DNA of 64,000 nucleotides from Ceratodon purpureus (GCA_014871385.1 CM026426.1:101449393-101513392); one strand, 5' to 3'. Numbered from the stretch's first letter, positions 47,274 through 58,106 are shown. Notes: generated from the sequence alone by a model not told the origin. Numbers and translations: made by a program.

Positions 47274-49690
47274 CTAGGTAGAACAAGTACTTAATAAGTC
47301 TACTTTTCCCCTGCATACAGAACTCTCACACTTGCATTCAAAATACCGCAGATTAGGGTCTTCTCTGCTGAAGTCAGTTCCGTTATCCCATGTTAGTTTC
47401 TCCAATGGCCGAATCTTGTGTTTTGTGAAGAATGCCAGCTGGTATAAGCTCCGGTCTAACCTTTCGACTAGGACTAGGACATCTACCAAATTCGAATCTT
47501 CGCACCTGTAGATACAGAGAACAAAGGTATTAGAAGTATAGAAATGTATGTATAAACCGGTTGAGACCATACGAAGCAAATACAAGGGGGACCCACCGGT
47601 AATTGAGAAATCAGGCCACATTTTCGAACCGGGTTGCATCAAGGCACAAAGCTGAATTGTCATCCAACACTCGTTCAGCAGCCCAGTCAGCATCAATCTG
47701 TAAGCTATAAGAGGAGCCCCTCTTCATACCCCGGTTCCTTAACATTTGTTTAGCATTTGTCAAAATCTCCCCCGTCATTTCAAACACAAACGCCCTTCTA
47801 GAGATAGGTTCTCTTGCCCGGATACCCATGCCATGTCGGCTATACAAAAACCTCTACTCCGTATCTCATCCCTTCTTGTACAACACGGTTCCCACAATCG
47901 ATACCACATCCGCACTTTGCATTACACTCAGAAATGAAGGCGCCCGACTTGTGAACCCCACATGTGACAACACTCTCAATACGGCGTAGCTTAGTAGAGT
48001 AGCACTGTAGAGTACTAATACAGTCGTTGGCCTCATGTATGCGTCGTTGGAGAAAAGAATCCTTGAAGAATCCGCCTGCCCTGTATGCAAATCTACCACC
48101 ATTGGCGGTTGTTGCACATGTACATGGACACTTGGCGGTCAAGCAGTCCTCTAATGAGCATGAACAATATGATCCCTTTCCTAGACTAGACAACGTAGGA
48201 TTCATATGTGCCTGGTCGTATACAATGCTCGTGTTGATGTATTGAAAACTAGGCAAAGCAACATCAGAGAACACAAGAGGGACTGAGGTCTTCTCTAGTC
48301 CCCTAGACAAATCTTCAATCATATATTTGAACTGGCCCTGGTAAGATTTCCATCCCAACAGCCCACATTCCCACAATTGTTATGCGATAATGTGCATTCC
48401 TTGAAGTGAACCTTGCAAACGAGGTTACTATACATAACTGGCCAGAAGTGAACTACATTCCGTAAACCCTTGAAAAAATCTACCAAAATTGACAACGACG
48501 TTCTATCTCCAGCGCTGCTACTTCCGGCCGTTGGACACCGCCCCACCTACCATACATTTCTTCTCCCCTTTCTTCTTTCGCGCGCTCCCGGGAGATGCCT
48601 CATCACCGCCCTCTACAGCTTCTGGAAGTTCCTTCGCACGTGCCCCAGTGATCCTCATAGACGCAATGTGGGTTCTCGGTTCTGCATCCTCCCCACTAGC
48701 AAGAGCCTCATGAAATAGGTGGGTGACGCTCTTATCCACAAAGTGCAGATTTTTAATTGCAACCTCTTCACCGTGGTCAACTTCTCTCTCGCCAGGAAGA
48801 TTCTGCTGCGGCCTTACGACTGGTTGTTTGACCCTCTTGCCGCGGCTCTTTGCTTCCTCTAGATAGCACCTATAATGAAAACATATGGTTAGTAATACGA
48901 ACTGAATGAACGGAGCACAGTACGTATCAATAATCTATTAAGACTACGCATATTAAAAAATAGTAAAGGAGTCTCACCTGTTTGTTTTATGGCAGGACTT
49001 TCCGTGTGGCTCAAGTCGTGTTTCCTCCCAGGTAGACATTGAGATCCGGGAACAAGTTGAGTGGGTGGAGATGTGACCTCCATCTGTGTACACACCACCT
49101 GCACAGCCTCAACAACGTCATCTCTGTCCTCCATGTGTAAGTGTCGGATAGGAGATTTAGACGTTGCCTTCTCCCTGGGTTCCACTTGATTTGGGACCTC
49201 TGGAGGTACGGGGCTGATGAACTCTCGGTTGTAGGACTTAAATACCGGCAACACTCCCAGAGAATTTTTCGCAGCTTCTACCCCTCCACCCGAGCCTGTT
49301 GATCTGGTTATCTCGAAACTAGAAGGGAGGGTGGGCATCTTCTCCTCATGATCTTCATCGCTTGAAGACTCATCTTTAGAGTCCAGCTTTGGCTTCAAAG
49401 GTCGTGTTTTTTGACCACCTTCTCCCTCCAAGCACTGAAAGACAGGGAGTTCCTCCCTCTTCCGTTTTGCGCCACTCGCAGTCTACTTCGACAAGATCCT
49501 GGAAGGACCATGCTGCAACGGCACCAGCAACAAAGTGTCTTCTGAAATGCCCGGTTGAGGTAAGTAAACTTGGCTTGATCTCTCTTCCACCACGATAGGT
49601 AGCGTTGTAGCACGCGCATCGAAGGAAAAACTTGAAGACTCTGCAAACAACCAGTCGAGGGTTTGGGTTAAATTTAATCGCGAAGTACAA
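47274..49690 (-). pseudogene. SUVR-like SET-domain histone methyltransferase, frameshifted, catalytic residues altered
   Basis: Reading leftwards: a basic/acidic N-terminal region (RPLKPKLDSKDESSSDEDHE), then a pre-SET region (SLEDCLTAKCPCTCA; FISECNAKCGCGIDCGNRVV) and the SET core (YSRHGMGIRAREPISRRAFV, FEMTGEILTN, IDADWAAERVLDDNSALCLD, ATRFENVARFLNY). A GTGGGT donor and TCTGTATCTACAG acceptor then join RCEDSNLVDVLV, LAFFTKHKIRPLEKLTWDNG, and a post-SET end ECKCESSVCRG. This matches plant SUVR (KMT1) H3K9 methyltransferases. A one-base frameshift near 47,849 separates GVEVF from YSRHG. The usual NHxC reads NYRC and the catalytic Tyr of WDYG reads WDNG, so enzyme activity is unlikely. It converges on the transposase gene and shares its GTAC-rich non-coding sequence. 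Confidence 0.8.
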
Positions 49691-50145
49691 AGTTTGGATA
49701 AAGGAATAAAAACGGACTTTCTAGTACTTCTAACTGGACTCTAATGTACATTGTGTACTAATATTAGAGTAAGGATACAAACAATATAGTGGGCATTATA
49801 CAGTAGGTACTTCAAGTTGACAGAAGTAGAATTTGTACCCTAAACCATAGTGTACTCAGTATATCATACATACTACAAAGCATTGCACACGCAAATGAAC
49901 TGTAACGAAGAAAAGAACATTCACAAAGAATTCCCGCAACTTCATAGTTTAATTCCAGAATTAAGTACATGAAGACTCTGCTAAGTACTCTACATGTTTG
50001 CAAATTCCACAGCATAGTACTTGAACTATACAATATATACGGAGATCACAAACACTGACCCATTTGTACTGAGCAAAACATGAAATGAAAATAGACAATG
50101 AACATACCATTTGATGGCAACATCGACTTCGCACAATCTGCCCTC
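49691..50145. repeat. GTAC-word tract between SET and RING genes
   Basis: At least a dozen GTAC words (49,685 to 50,070), e.g. TCTAGTACTTC, AATGTACATTGTGTACT, TTAAGTACATG, CTAAGTACTCTACATG. No gene. Composition equals the intron tract at 44.7-45.2 kb. Confidence 0.6.
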
Positions 50146-51825
50146 GCTTAGAGAACTCTGTACCTCTCCTCTAACACGCCTAGCTTTCTCTCCCGATCAC
50201 GCATCTCGGTTGATGGATGTCCCCACCCGAAGCTGTTGTACCAGCCCGGATGGACAATTGCTCTGCAGCCCTTCGCCAAGCACGCACCACAGTTGACAAA
50301 TACCACAAAACCATAGAAAGGGTGGTAAAGGTGTCTACAACTAGATAGAACAACGTCATTACAAGGGAAGGGAAATAGACACAAGCAGCAGGCTGTAATT
50401 GCCATAGAACTAGAAACATCAAGACTCCCAACAACGGGCTCATCAATGGCCTCCGAGTACACCATAGGACGTGGCCTGATGGAGGCGTTGCTCTTCCCTC
50501 CCTTCAGCTCGAAGTTCTCCGCTGATAATGCATCAAATAACTTCTGCCTCCCTCAAGCATTGCCGCCACCCCCTCGAGCTCCGATTTGGCGGCTTTCTAT
50601 TCAACCAAGTCAACCCGCATTTGAGCCTCTTCCTCCTCCAGCTGCACTTGAATCCCTTCCATCTTGATCTTCTCCCAGACTGAGCTTGCACCCTCTGCCT
50701 GAAGCACATCGATGCGTACTTTTTTCTGCTGAATCTGATGCTTGCAACTATCCACCAAGCAGGTTCTTTGCTTGCACTTCGACCTCGCAGCTTCGGTCTT
50801 CTCGAGACACTGGACCTTCGTCACGGCCAATGCCTTTAATTCTAAGAGCAACACCCCCATCAATCCCTCTAACTCCTTTAGCCTCTCATGCACCAGTCCC
50901 TTCTTCCAGGCCACTGATCCCTCACTCCGATCCTGTACACTCCCCTGCACAGAAACCCTAGACCCGATCCCACTCTTGAAATTCCCATCACAATCCCAGT
51001 CTCTCCAAGGCAAGACCCCAAACCCTGTTCCACTCCCTCCTTCTTCACAGGCAGCGACTTCCTCCCGCTGTTGAAGGTCCTTTATCCACGTTCCCCCTCC
51101 GTCCCGGGCTCGAGCTTGATGCTGTGCCACTCCTTTCCTCGCACATCGACTGGACCCTTCCCTTCGAACGTCTTGCTCAAGGCAAACAGTTTGGAAAGAT
51201 TCTACTTGTACCGTGACCACTCGCGCTTGTTTGTCTCTGCACCGAAAGCGTACCAATCCACAATCTCAGCACCTTCCTCGTATTCAAACGTAACACCCTC
51301 CACAAACTTCACCTTGACCTTGTTTGGGATTTCTCTCGGTCCATGCTGGTACAGGATAGGGTGTAGGAACTTCACACGCGCCACAACCTCGGATACCTTA
51401 TAGTTCACCCAGCAGAATCTGGCGCGGCCTGAATCTCCGTAATAACCCCCAAACAACTTCTTGACAGCTTCGGCGCGCACCGTACTCTTTCGGAATTGAT
51501 GAAGGTTGTCACCTTCTAGGGGAAGGTTGTACTCTCTCTGGAAATCCTCGCTGGTCAAAACGCGAGGGGGCGCCTTCAAACGCCAGATTTCTGCCTCAAC
51601 ATCCTCCACCGACTCGATCTTCTTTGCTGATCTTCCCGCCTTCTTCCGATTAGACGCCGGAACCGCCTCCTCATTGCGGACCACGTCGGCGTTGCCCCCT
51701 TCCTCGTCGCTTCACGCCTTTGTTCCGGACTCCTCCCCCCTGCTCAATATGCCGGACTTAGACAGCAAACCTCTTCTTTGACCAATCCCAGCCAACGGTG
51801 TCTGCGCTGTCAAGCTCTCCTCCAT
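50146..51825 (-). pseudogene. Coiled-coil / RING-like protein, third family member, broken
   Basis: ATG at 51,825 (MEESLTAQTPLAGIGQRRGL) directly below a telo-box. TGA at 51,714-51,712 interrupts, then the frame continues SDEEGGNADVVRNEEAVPAS to 51,202 (EAVKKLFGGYYGDSGRARF, KVSEVVARVKFLHPILYQ, VDWYAFGAETNK), with a further TAG. The continuing frame LSKLFALSKTFEGKGPVDVR shows it was once longer. A Lys/Glu-rich coiled coil (51,256-50,597) follows in a shifted frame, and finally a RING-like finger near 50,390-50,300 (CCLCLFPFPCND, SSCRHLYHPFY, CGACLAKGC, WYNSFGW), where one expected Cys is Tyr. The N-terminal domain and RING resemble the intact gene at 21.1-22.3 kb. Inactive. Confidence 0.6.
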
Positions 51826-51829
51826 GGCG

Positions 51830-51843
51830 ACCCTAAACCCTAA
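51830..51843. promoter_or_regulatory. Telo-box ACCCTAAACCCTAA
   Basis: Two telomere-type units just upstream of the ATG of the minus-strand gene (in the reverse sense TTAGGGTTTAGGGT). Telo-boxes are common near plant start sites, often in genes expressed in dividing cells. Confidence 0.6.
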
Positions 51844-51845
51844 CA

Positions 51846-52239
51846 GCAAAATCTCGCTACGGCATACCCCAATGTGAACCTCCTAGCTCTGAACCCAGCA
51901 CTCACTCTCACCTCAAACCTTGCAAAGGTTTTTCACGGTAAAACCCTCCCTAACAAAACCCACAACCGACAGAGCAATGCACGGCACACTGCTCATTCAA
52001 AACTAAGATTCACTAACCCTCCGCCAAACTGAGGTGCGAGACGACAATCTGCGGTCACCGGTCATCCCTTAGAGGTACTTGCTGTCACCGGTTTCTTGCG
52101 TTAACAGCCGATGCAGCAACTAGTGATCACCGATTACCACTAGAAATGACACCGTGACTCAAGAACTGAAATGAATAACTTAGTAATGCGTAACTCATAG
52201 GATATAGGAAATCTACATGCGGGGCTATTCTTATTTGAA
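51846..52239. other. 5' region of the minus-strand gene, short GTCACCGG repeats
   Basis: Several related phrases, GGTCACCGGTCAT, TGTCACCGGTTTC and GATCACCGATTAC, at 52,055-52,140. They may be the margin of the GTAC-marked element or promoter motifs. No gene. Confidence 0.35.
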
Positions 52240-52657
52240 AAAACATTAAAAACATAGATGAAGTGGACAGCTCAGAAGATGAGTAAATGATAAATCTAGG
52301 AAGACGGATAAAGTATGGCAGTACGATTGAACATTAGAGGAAAAATAAATAAGCAAAAATATATATTGAGTGAATGGATGAGGAAGAGCAAAATATCAAT
52401 AGTAGATTAAATCTTTTAAAAATAAAAAATAAAATACATAAGTAAAACAAAAAAATATGAAAGAAGTGGATAATGCACAAGGTCCAAAAATAGTAAATTA
52501 AGGAAGATGGAATAAAAAATAATGAATGGATGAAGAAGAGAAAGATGAAAATTGAATCAATTGATTTGAACTTAAAAAAATAAAAAATAAAAATGAAGTA
52601 GAAAAAGAGTAAATGGTATATTTAGGAAGATGGTATAGGATGCCTAGAAAAAGATTG
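52240..52657. repeat. A-rich tandem repeat, left flank of the retroelement
   Basis: Diverged units of about 130-200 bp containing ATGAAGTGGA, GAGTAAATGATA, TAGGAAGATGG, GATTGAACATTAGAGG and GGATGAAGAAGAG. Related units continue at 59,405-59,620 beyond the retroelement, so the retroelement lies within this repeat. Confidence 0.65.
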
Positions 52658-53848
52658 AAAACTTCCCTACCCCTAAGGGTGGGTGGGCGGGACATCCCTT
52701 TACAGGGCAGCTTTTATCACCTTCCTCACCAAATTTCTTTTGAAATCAGCCCATTCTCAATTCAAACCTAATCAAATCTGTACACTCTCTTGTGATTCCA
52801 AATTACCAGTATAGACACATAGTGCTTTTCACCAAAGAATTCTCAATCAACACACTACTTACAATATAGTAGTGTATGACAAAACAATCCAAATAATAGA
52901 GAGAAAAGTTTGTCTTAAAACTGACAATACAAGATCACACACAAAATAGTTTGAGTTTCCAGAAATCTTCTCATCCCTTGAATGTTGGTGTAGTAAAGTA
53001 AGAAAAATCCAGAGGTAAAGGACCTCACCTGTCCCCATAAACACAACCAAAACCACAGTTAGGATTATGTTTGTAGACAAGGTGTCAACAGCCCTTTACA
53101 GCTTGTTATTGCAGTCACAAGAAAAATCAAACCCTACACCAAACATATAAATAAAAGGGAGAGATGAAAGAGTCTAATTGCAAACATAAATTAGAGGACC
53201 TGACTAGTAGTTCCACCAGACTCAGCCATGTTGTACTTCAGCTCCACACCACCATAAACCAAAACTTCACAAGCTCTTAAAATCTCTCACACACATGTAG
53301 CAAACTAGAATTACTTTCAAAGCAGACAAGTAAACAGATGCATATGGCAAAGAAACTCCCAAGGTTTTATACCCTCAAAGGAGTCTCTAGAGATTCACTT
53401 GTTCATTATATGGAGAGTCTGTGCAAATGAACAGCCTTGCAAGACCAATCATCTCTGACCCTTAGATGAAGGTTAACCTAGATCAAATGGTCATAGATTA
53501 GTGCCTCGCAAAGAGTAAAGTTCAAGCTTGTAGTAAGCCCCAAGTAAAGTAAGCTTCAAGTTTGGAGTAATTACCAGGAAGCCAGGTGTAAGGGAGGTGG
53601 GTGGGTTTCACTAATTTACACCTTAGTTAGCATATCATGCCATAATAAAGTGACTATGTAATTGCTTGCACACTTTTTCAAGTAATGTGCAAATTAATTT
53701 GCAAGCCTACATAACTGAAGAGTGCAACTTCTGTCTAAATCATTGTGATAGAAACCTTATTTATTAGCCAGAAAATAAATTCTAAATCAAATACAGGTAT
53801 AAGAGCAACCCAATATTTAAAAAAGAAAAAAAGAAAAAAAAGAAAAAA
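52658..53848 (-). repeat. Terminal direct repeat (downstream copy for the minus-strand element)
   Basis: Starts AAACTTCCCTACCCCTAAGG and ends in an AAAAAAGAAAAAAAGAAAA tract. From about 52,905 to 53,840 it matches the other copy with only about two substitutions that I could find by eye (53,231 T versus C; ACAGG versus ACGGG near 53,797). The first 250 bp are clearly more different. A small frame (52,859-53,080) also occurs in the other copy and is not considered a gene. Confidence 0.88.
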
Positions 53849-53875
53849 GCCCGCCTACCACCCTTGGTGAACGTG

Positions 53876-53923
53876 CCTCAGTAAGAGTACTTGGTGTACC
53901 CTCTTACTGAGGAGTACACCAAG
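53876..53923 (-). other. Interleaved inverted repeats, pseudoknot-like
   Basis: CCTCAGTAAGAG (53,876-53,887) pairs with CTCTTACTGAGG (53,901-53,912); CTTGGTGTAC (53,890-53,899) pairs with GTACACCAAG (53,914-53,923). The order a-b-a'-b' is that of an H-type pseudoknot, or of two mutually exclusive hairpins. It lies about 100 bases after the RT stop codon and just before the 3' terminal repeat, and is absent from the other repeat. Confidence 0.7.
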
Positions 53924-54021
53924 CTCTTCACTGTATATGGTTCTATTTTTTAAAAAAGAACCAATAATTTTCTTTTTCTTTTTAGTAGCAATTAGATCAA
54001 ATAGGCATGAACTTTGAGTCA

Positions 54022-56174
54022 CTACCTAATTCTGGAAATTAATTCTTGTATGTCAAACTTGATTCCTGGAAATGGACCATTGTCCAGAAAAGTTGAGATT
54101 AGGTGTCGAAGCCGACGTTCTTGGAAACCATTCTTGACCATGGTAGAGATTAAAATAAGAATCTCTTTCAATGCAGCTTCCATAGAGCTGGAAAGGTACA
54201 GAATTGGAACAGTTTGGGAAACAGCCACACTATAAGACTGTTTAATTGGTCGGTTTGAATCGAACATAATATATTGAGAATATGAAAAGGGAAGGTCTCT
54301 CCTTTTGTCATATTTGCAGGTACTATATACTCCTGACCCAGATTCTTCAATAGCAATGTCCAAATTCATAAAATGGGCATGGACTCCTCGAGCAGGGTCC
54401 TCTAGTGCATATCTGGTAACTTCATTTTTAATCTCCAAAACATTGAGTGGATACACCCAATAAGGATTCTCTGCTAGTCTAGGTTGTGATGGTGATAGAA
54501 ACGCAAGAGGCTGTTCCACATTAATCCAACATAAGTCATCTATGTATCTAAATGCAGACTTAAATTGTTGCATAATATCTGAACGCCCTAGTTTGGCCAG
54601 GCAAAGCATGAACTGGATTTCGTAATGTAATAAGTATACATTACACCAGAGTGGAGAGCACGAAAATCCCATTGGGATGCCAAGGGTCTGTTTCCAAACT
54701 CGATCACCAAGTTGTACGTTGCAATTTCTCATCAACCAGCAGTGTAAAGAAATTAACCGTTCAGCAGGCAATACAAAACAGTCACCATATGCAGGCTTAC
54801 TGGAACTCCATTGAGCATGAGCTGCTTGGCCTTCTGCATTCACCCTAATCCATATTTGAGGTGTAGAACGAGGGTGATGTTTCTTGGCTTGACGATAACC
54901 AATGCGTATGATGTGTGACACAGCTTCAATCAAATTGTCATCACCATCTAATGGTATCGACTCATAACACCGCGTAATATCAGCCACAAAAATATTGTAA
55001 ATCTTGTTGGGCAAATTTAAAGCTACCTCAATGGAAGAATTCACCAGCCAATAGATTGAACTATTGCATCTCAGAAATTTGGAGAAACCATTGGTAGTGT
55101 CTGAAGCCCAAATTCGAACTTGTTCTAGTACCAACATGGTTGCTATAGTTAACAAGTGAGCAAGATTTGAATAAATTGTCTGGAATGCATTTGTAAGCCA
55201 ACGGTACCTGTTTTTATGTAGCTTGTAGGTAGCCATTAGATATGGCAAGGCTTCAAAGGAAACCCGTACTTCAGGAAGCAAATGAGAAATCTCAGAAGAC
55301 ATATATCGGAGAACATGAGAAGGCAGCAGCCAGACCTCACCTTCACATCTAGGACTGAAATCTGACCCACTAAGGCGTTCCAATGCCATAAAACGAATGT
55401 GACGAATGCATATAAAGCAGACATTATTGGAAGCCTTGTCTAGACCTGCACAATAAAGGTGCGAAGTCAACCAGCTAAGTTCATCCTTTACAGCATGTAA
55501 AGATAACAAATCAGGTCTTGAGCTTCGAAATCCAAAGAGATTGGAATGTGAAGCTAATTTCAGCTTGGAAAGGCATGTGTCCCGAAACCATTGAGTGGCT
55601 TGCTCAAGAGGGAAACCAGTAGATTGTAAGCCAAGAATTTCCACAATTTGCTCAAAAGCTTCCATTACTGTAGCCATGCAAGCAGATAATTTAGAGGTGG
55701 GCCTAGGCGGTATATGATTGAGGCCTTTAGCCACAGCTGATCTCAGCTGCAAGTGATGGATTATTCCAGTATCTATGGTTCGTACATGAACTTGTGGATC
55801 AATAAAGCTCGATGTCTCAAGTAAGGTCCGAGGATCCAAGAAATGAGCAAATCGTTTAATGCTCAGACATTCACATGTCACAGAAGAGTCCAAAAGTTCC
55901 AAGAACGAAAATTTTTTGAAGACAAGAGAAGGTTTATATAGCACTGTAGAAAGAGGAGCATGGTATTTCCATGCGAACATAACTTCCTCAATCAAAGGTA
56001 CCAAATGTGCATGATCAAACTGTATGAGTACTTCTGCAAACAGTTTTCTAAGATGCAGCCATTCAATGGACCTGCATGGATAGGTGAGAATAACATAACC
56101 GATGGTCTTTCTCTTACTACCTCGTTTCAAAATCCTTCTACCAAGCTCATCAATGGAAAGAATGCGATCAATAT
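54022..56174 (-). CDS. Reverse transcriptase (PLE-like / orphan class), intact ORF of about 717 codons
   Basis: The open frame runs from a splice-acceptor-like TGTGCTTTTCAG (exon begins 56,174) to TAG at 54,022-54,024; the first codons may come from a leader exon because no early ATG is in frame. Numbering from 56,130: DKASNNVCFICIRHI (near 233), TYKLHK, motif A DITRCYESIP (D384), motif B GIPMGFSCSP (484-493), motif C YIDD (529-532), then LNVLEIKNEV, FMNLDIAI and YDKRRDLPF in the thumb region, ending QELISRIR. The GIPMG...YIDD pattern and thumb resemble RTs predicted in many corals, molluscs and fishes, and, more distantly, Penelope-like elements; this is from memory. No RNase H or endonuclease follows. 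The long N-terminal 230 residues have no recognised domain. Confidence 0.82.
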
Positions 56175-56209
56175 CTGAAAAGCACAGAAATTCACAAGTT
56201 CAGCTCAGA

Positions 56210-57871
56210 CTAATCATCATCATCAAAGCTGCAAAACTTGGTTTTGGTGGCAGGTGCACGAATATCCTTGATCAGAACACTTGAAGGTTGAGGCACAAAT
56301 GTATGAATGATCGTTGGAGTAGCCAAGACAGGTTCAACATGTCTGGGTGTTGGAGTTTGCATGTTGTAATGGCGAGGAGAGTTGTCACGGGAATAACGTC
56401 CACGACCACGACCACCATAACCTCCACGAGCATACTGTCCCCGGCCACGGCCGCGACCAAAACCAGTGCTGGGTGGTTTGCACCCGGATTGGTTTGGAGC
56501 AGATGGAGGAGCATTCAGGTTCAAACGTGTTTTCTTCCCAGGAGGTCCTGTCGTTGGAATCATGGGGTTTGCAATTGAAAAACTGGCGGGTTTGAGCAAT
56601 CGCTCAATCTTTTGCAACCCAGGCATATGATTGTTGGCCTGGAACAATTCGCCCTCATGATCATGAGCCATCTGTAAGACACCTTCTAGCATCCAAATTC
56701 GGCTTTGCATGAAGGTAAGTTGGCATTTAACTCCTGAACGACCTGCTGTACCCATCCATATAAGAAAAGCCCCATATTTGGAGACTAAAGTTGGGTAAGT
56801 AGAATCAGGGAAGAACTTGTCCAAATGGTTGAGCATGTAATAGACAGCATGATCAAACCAGATGATGTTCCCAGTGCATCCATTAACAGCTCGATAATGG
56901 CAAAGACATCGAAGATAAGGTCTACTCTGGTTCCATAACTCTTGAGCATGTTTTTCTTTACGATCACCTTGTGTAGGCAAGTCCAACTTAACATGCAATT
57001 TCACGTCAGGTGTGGAACATTTGCCATGGTCGTAAGTGTAGAGAGAGAACGCACTGATCAAATCCTCTGATTTACCAATGCACTGGGTTCCTTTCAGAGA
57101 GTGCTCCTTACAGGCAGACACCTCCTCCTTAGAAAGACCAGCCCAAATGCGCCATGCAGCAAACGGGACTGGAGCCAACAGGTTTATGTTGCCATGAGCC
57201 CAGACACGATGGTCTTTGTAAGTAATGGTTTCTTCCACAGCACGTGCAGGTTCAAAGGGAATAGCCAAGCTCTTGCCAGTGGCAATAAGAGCAGCTTGGT
57301 CTTTCTCAATCTGTGTAGACGTAATTGACTCCTGGAAATCCTCAAGCGCAGCCTTGCTCGGTCCAGTAACGACCATATGTTGCAGAAAAGGGTGAGAAAG
57401 AATGTTCCCCGAAGCCACAGTACCTGTAGCTAGAGTACCTGAGGTTCCCTGTGAAGCTAAATCAGGACCAGTCTCTGGTGCAGCCAAGCAATTTGCTTTG
57501 CGAATGGCATGTTCAGCCTTGGCAGTATCTGAAATGGCCTTCTCCAGTTCTTCCGTGTCCAAGATCATGCGCTCAATTAATTTGTCCTTTAGTTCACCAA
57601 GGCGGGCCAGTCCACTTGCAAGATCAGAGTTGGCCACCTCAAATATTCGAGTCCATTGGCCCAGATCAAGCACAGCCAGAAAAGTTGGAGCCTCACCTTC
57701 CTCGGAATTTGCTCCAAGTGCTTCTTTATCGTGACTCTGAATAAATTCGTGAATCTCTCTAGGATGAATAGCAGCAAGGGTGGCTTGAATAGCAGGGGTG
57801 GGGACAGGTAATGGGTCCTCATACCCAATTGCAGTCAAGTCTTGATGCCAGATTGGACCCTCTTTGGGCTC
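56210..57871 (-). CDS. Gag-like RNA-binding protein with RGG box (ORF1)
   Basis: Open from a splice acceptor (TTGTTATTTTAG, exon start 57,871; EPKEGPIWHQDLTAIGYEDP) to TAG at 56,210. The middle is helical with IFEVANSDLASGLARLGELK, a PFAAWRIWAGLSKEEVSACK segment and several Cys residues (LRCLCHYRAVNGCTG). The C-terminal region (about residues 455-490 counted from 57,838) is Arg/Gly-rich: FGRGRGRGQYARGGYGGRGR, an RGG box for RNA binding instead of the CCHC knuckle of normal gag. It ends FCSFDDDD. Position and RGG box suggest a nucleocapsid-type partner of the RT. The frame differs from ORF2 by one, with about 35 nt between the ORFs. Confidence 0.68.
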   Translation of the reverse strand, partial: EPKEGPIWHQDLTAIGYEDPLPVPTPAIQATLAAIHPREIHEFIQSHDKEALGANSEEGEAPTFLAVLDLGQWTRIFEVANSDLASGLARLGELKDKLIERMILDTEELEKAISDTAKAEHAIRKANCLAAPETGPDLASQGTSGTLATGTVASGNILSHPFLQHMVVTGPSKAALEDFQESITSTQIEKDQAALIATGKSLAIPFEPARAVEETITYKDHRVWAHGNINLLAPVPFAAWRIWAGLSKEEVSACKEHSLKGTQCIGKSEDLISAFSLYTYDHGKCSTPDVKLHVKLDLPTQGDRKEKHAQELWNQSRPYLRCLCHYRAVNGCTGNIIWFDHAVYYMLNHLDKFFPDSTYPTLVSKYGAFLIWMGTAGRSGVKCQLTFMQSRIWMLEGVLQMAHDHEGELFQANNHMPGLQKIERLLKPASFSIANPMIPTTGPPGKKTRLNLNAPPSAPNQSGCKPPSTGFGRGRGRGQYARGGYGGRGRGRYSRDNSPRHYNMQTPTPRHVEPVLATPTIIHTFVPQPSSVLIKDIRAPATKTKFCSFDDDD

Positions 57872-58106
57872 CTAAAATAACAACCATTCAGGTTAAATTA
57901 GAGATAGGAAATGAGACAAAAGCTCAAAGAGAAATCAACCAATCAGGTAGGAAATGAGACAAAAGCTCAAAGAGAAATCATATCCTGTTACCAAAATGGA
58001 CCCTGTTAGGCCTTCTAAAAGAACCCACAGTACAAAAAGAAAAATGATAAGAAAAGAAATAAAAGCTGAGAGAGATTCAACCGTCTCTCTATGGATAGAT
58101 GTAAAA

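Noticed and set aside
4661-51825. Stop-codon reassignment (TAG read as Gln)
   Set aside because: Intact genes in the window (SAM gene, RT ORF and gag-like ORF) end normally at TAG, and TGA and TAA interruptions also occur.
52859-53080. Hydrophobic small ORF present in both terminal repeats
   Set aside because: Starts only at TTG, and its frame crosses the likely splice donor; better explained as leader sequence.
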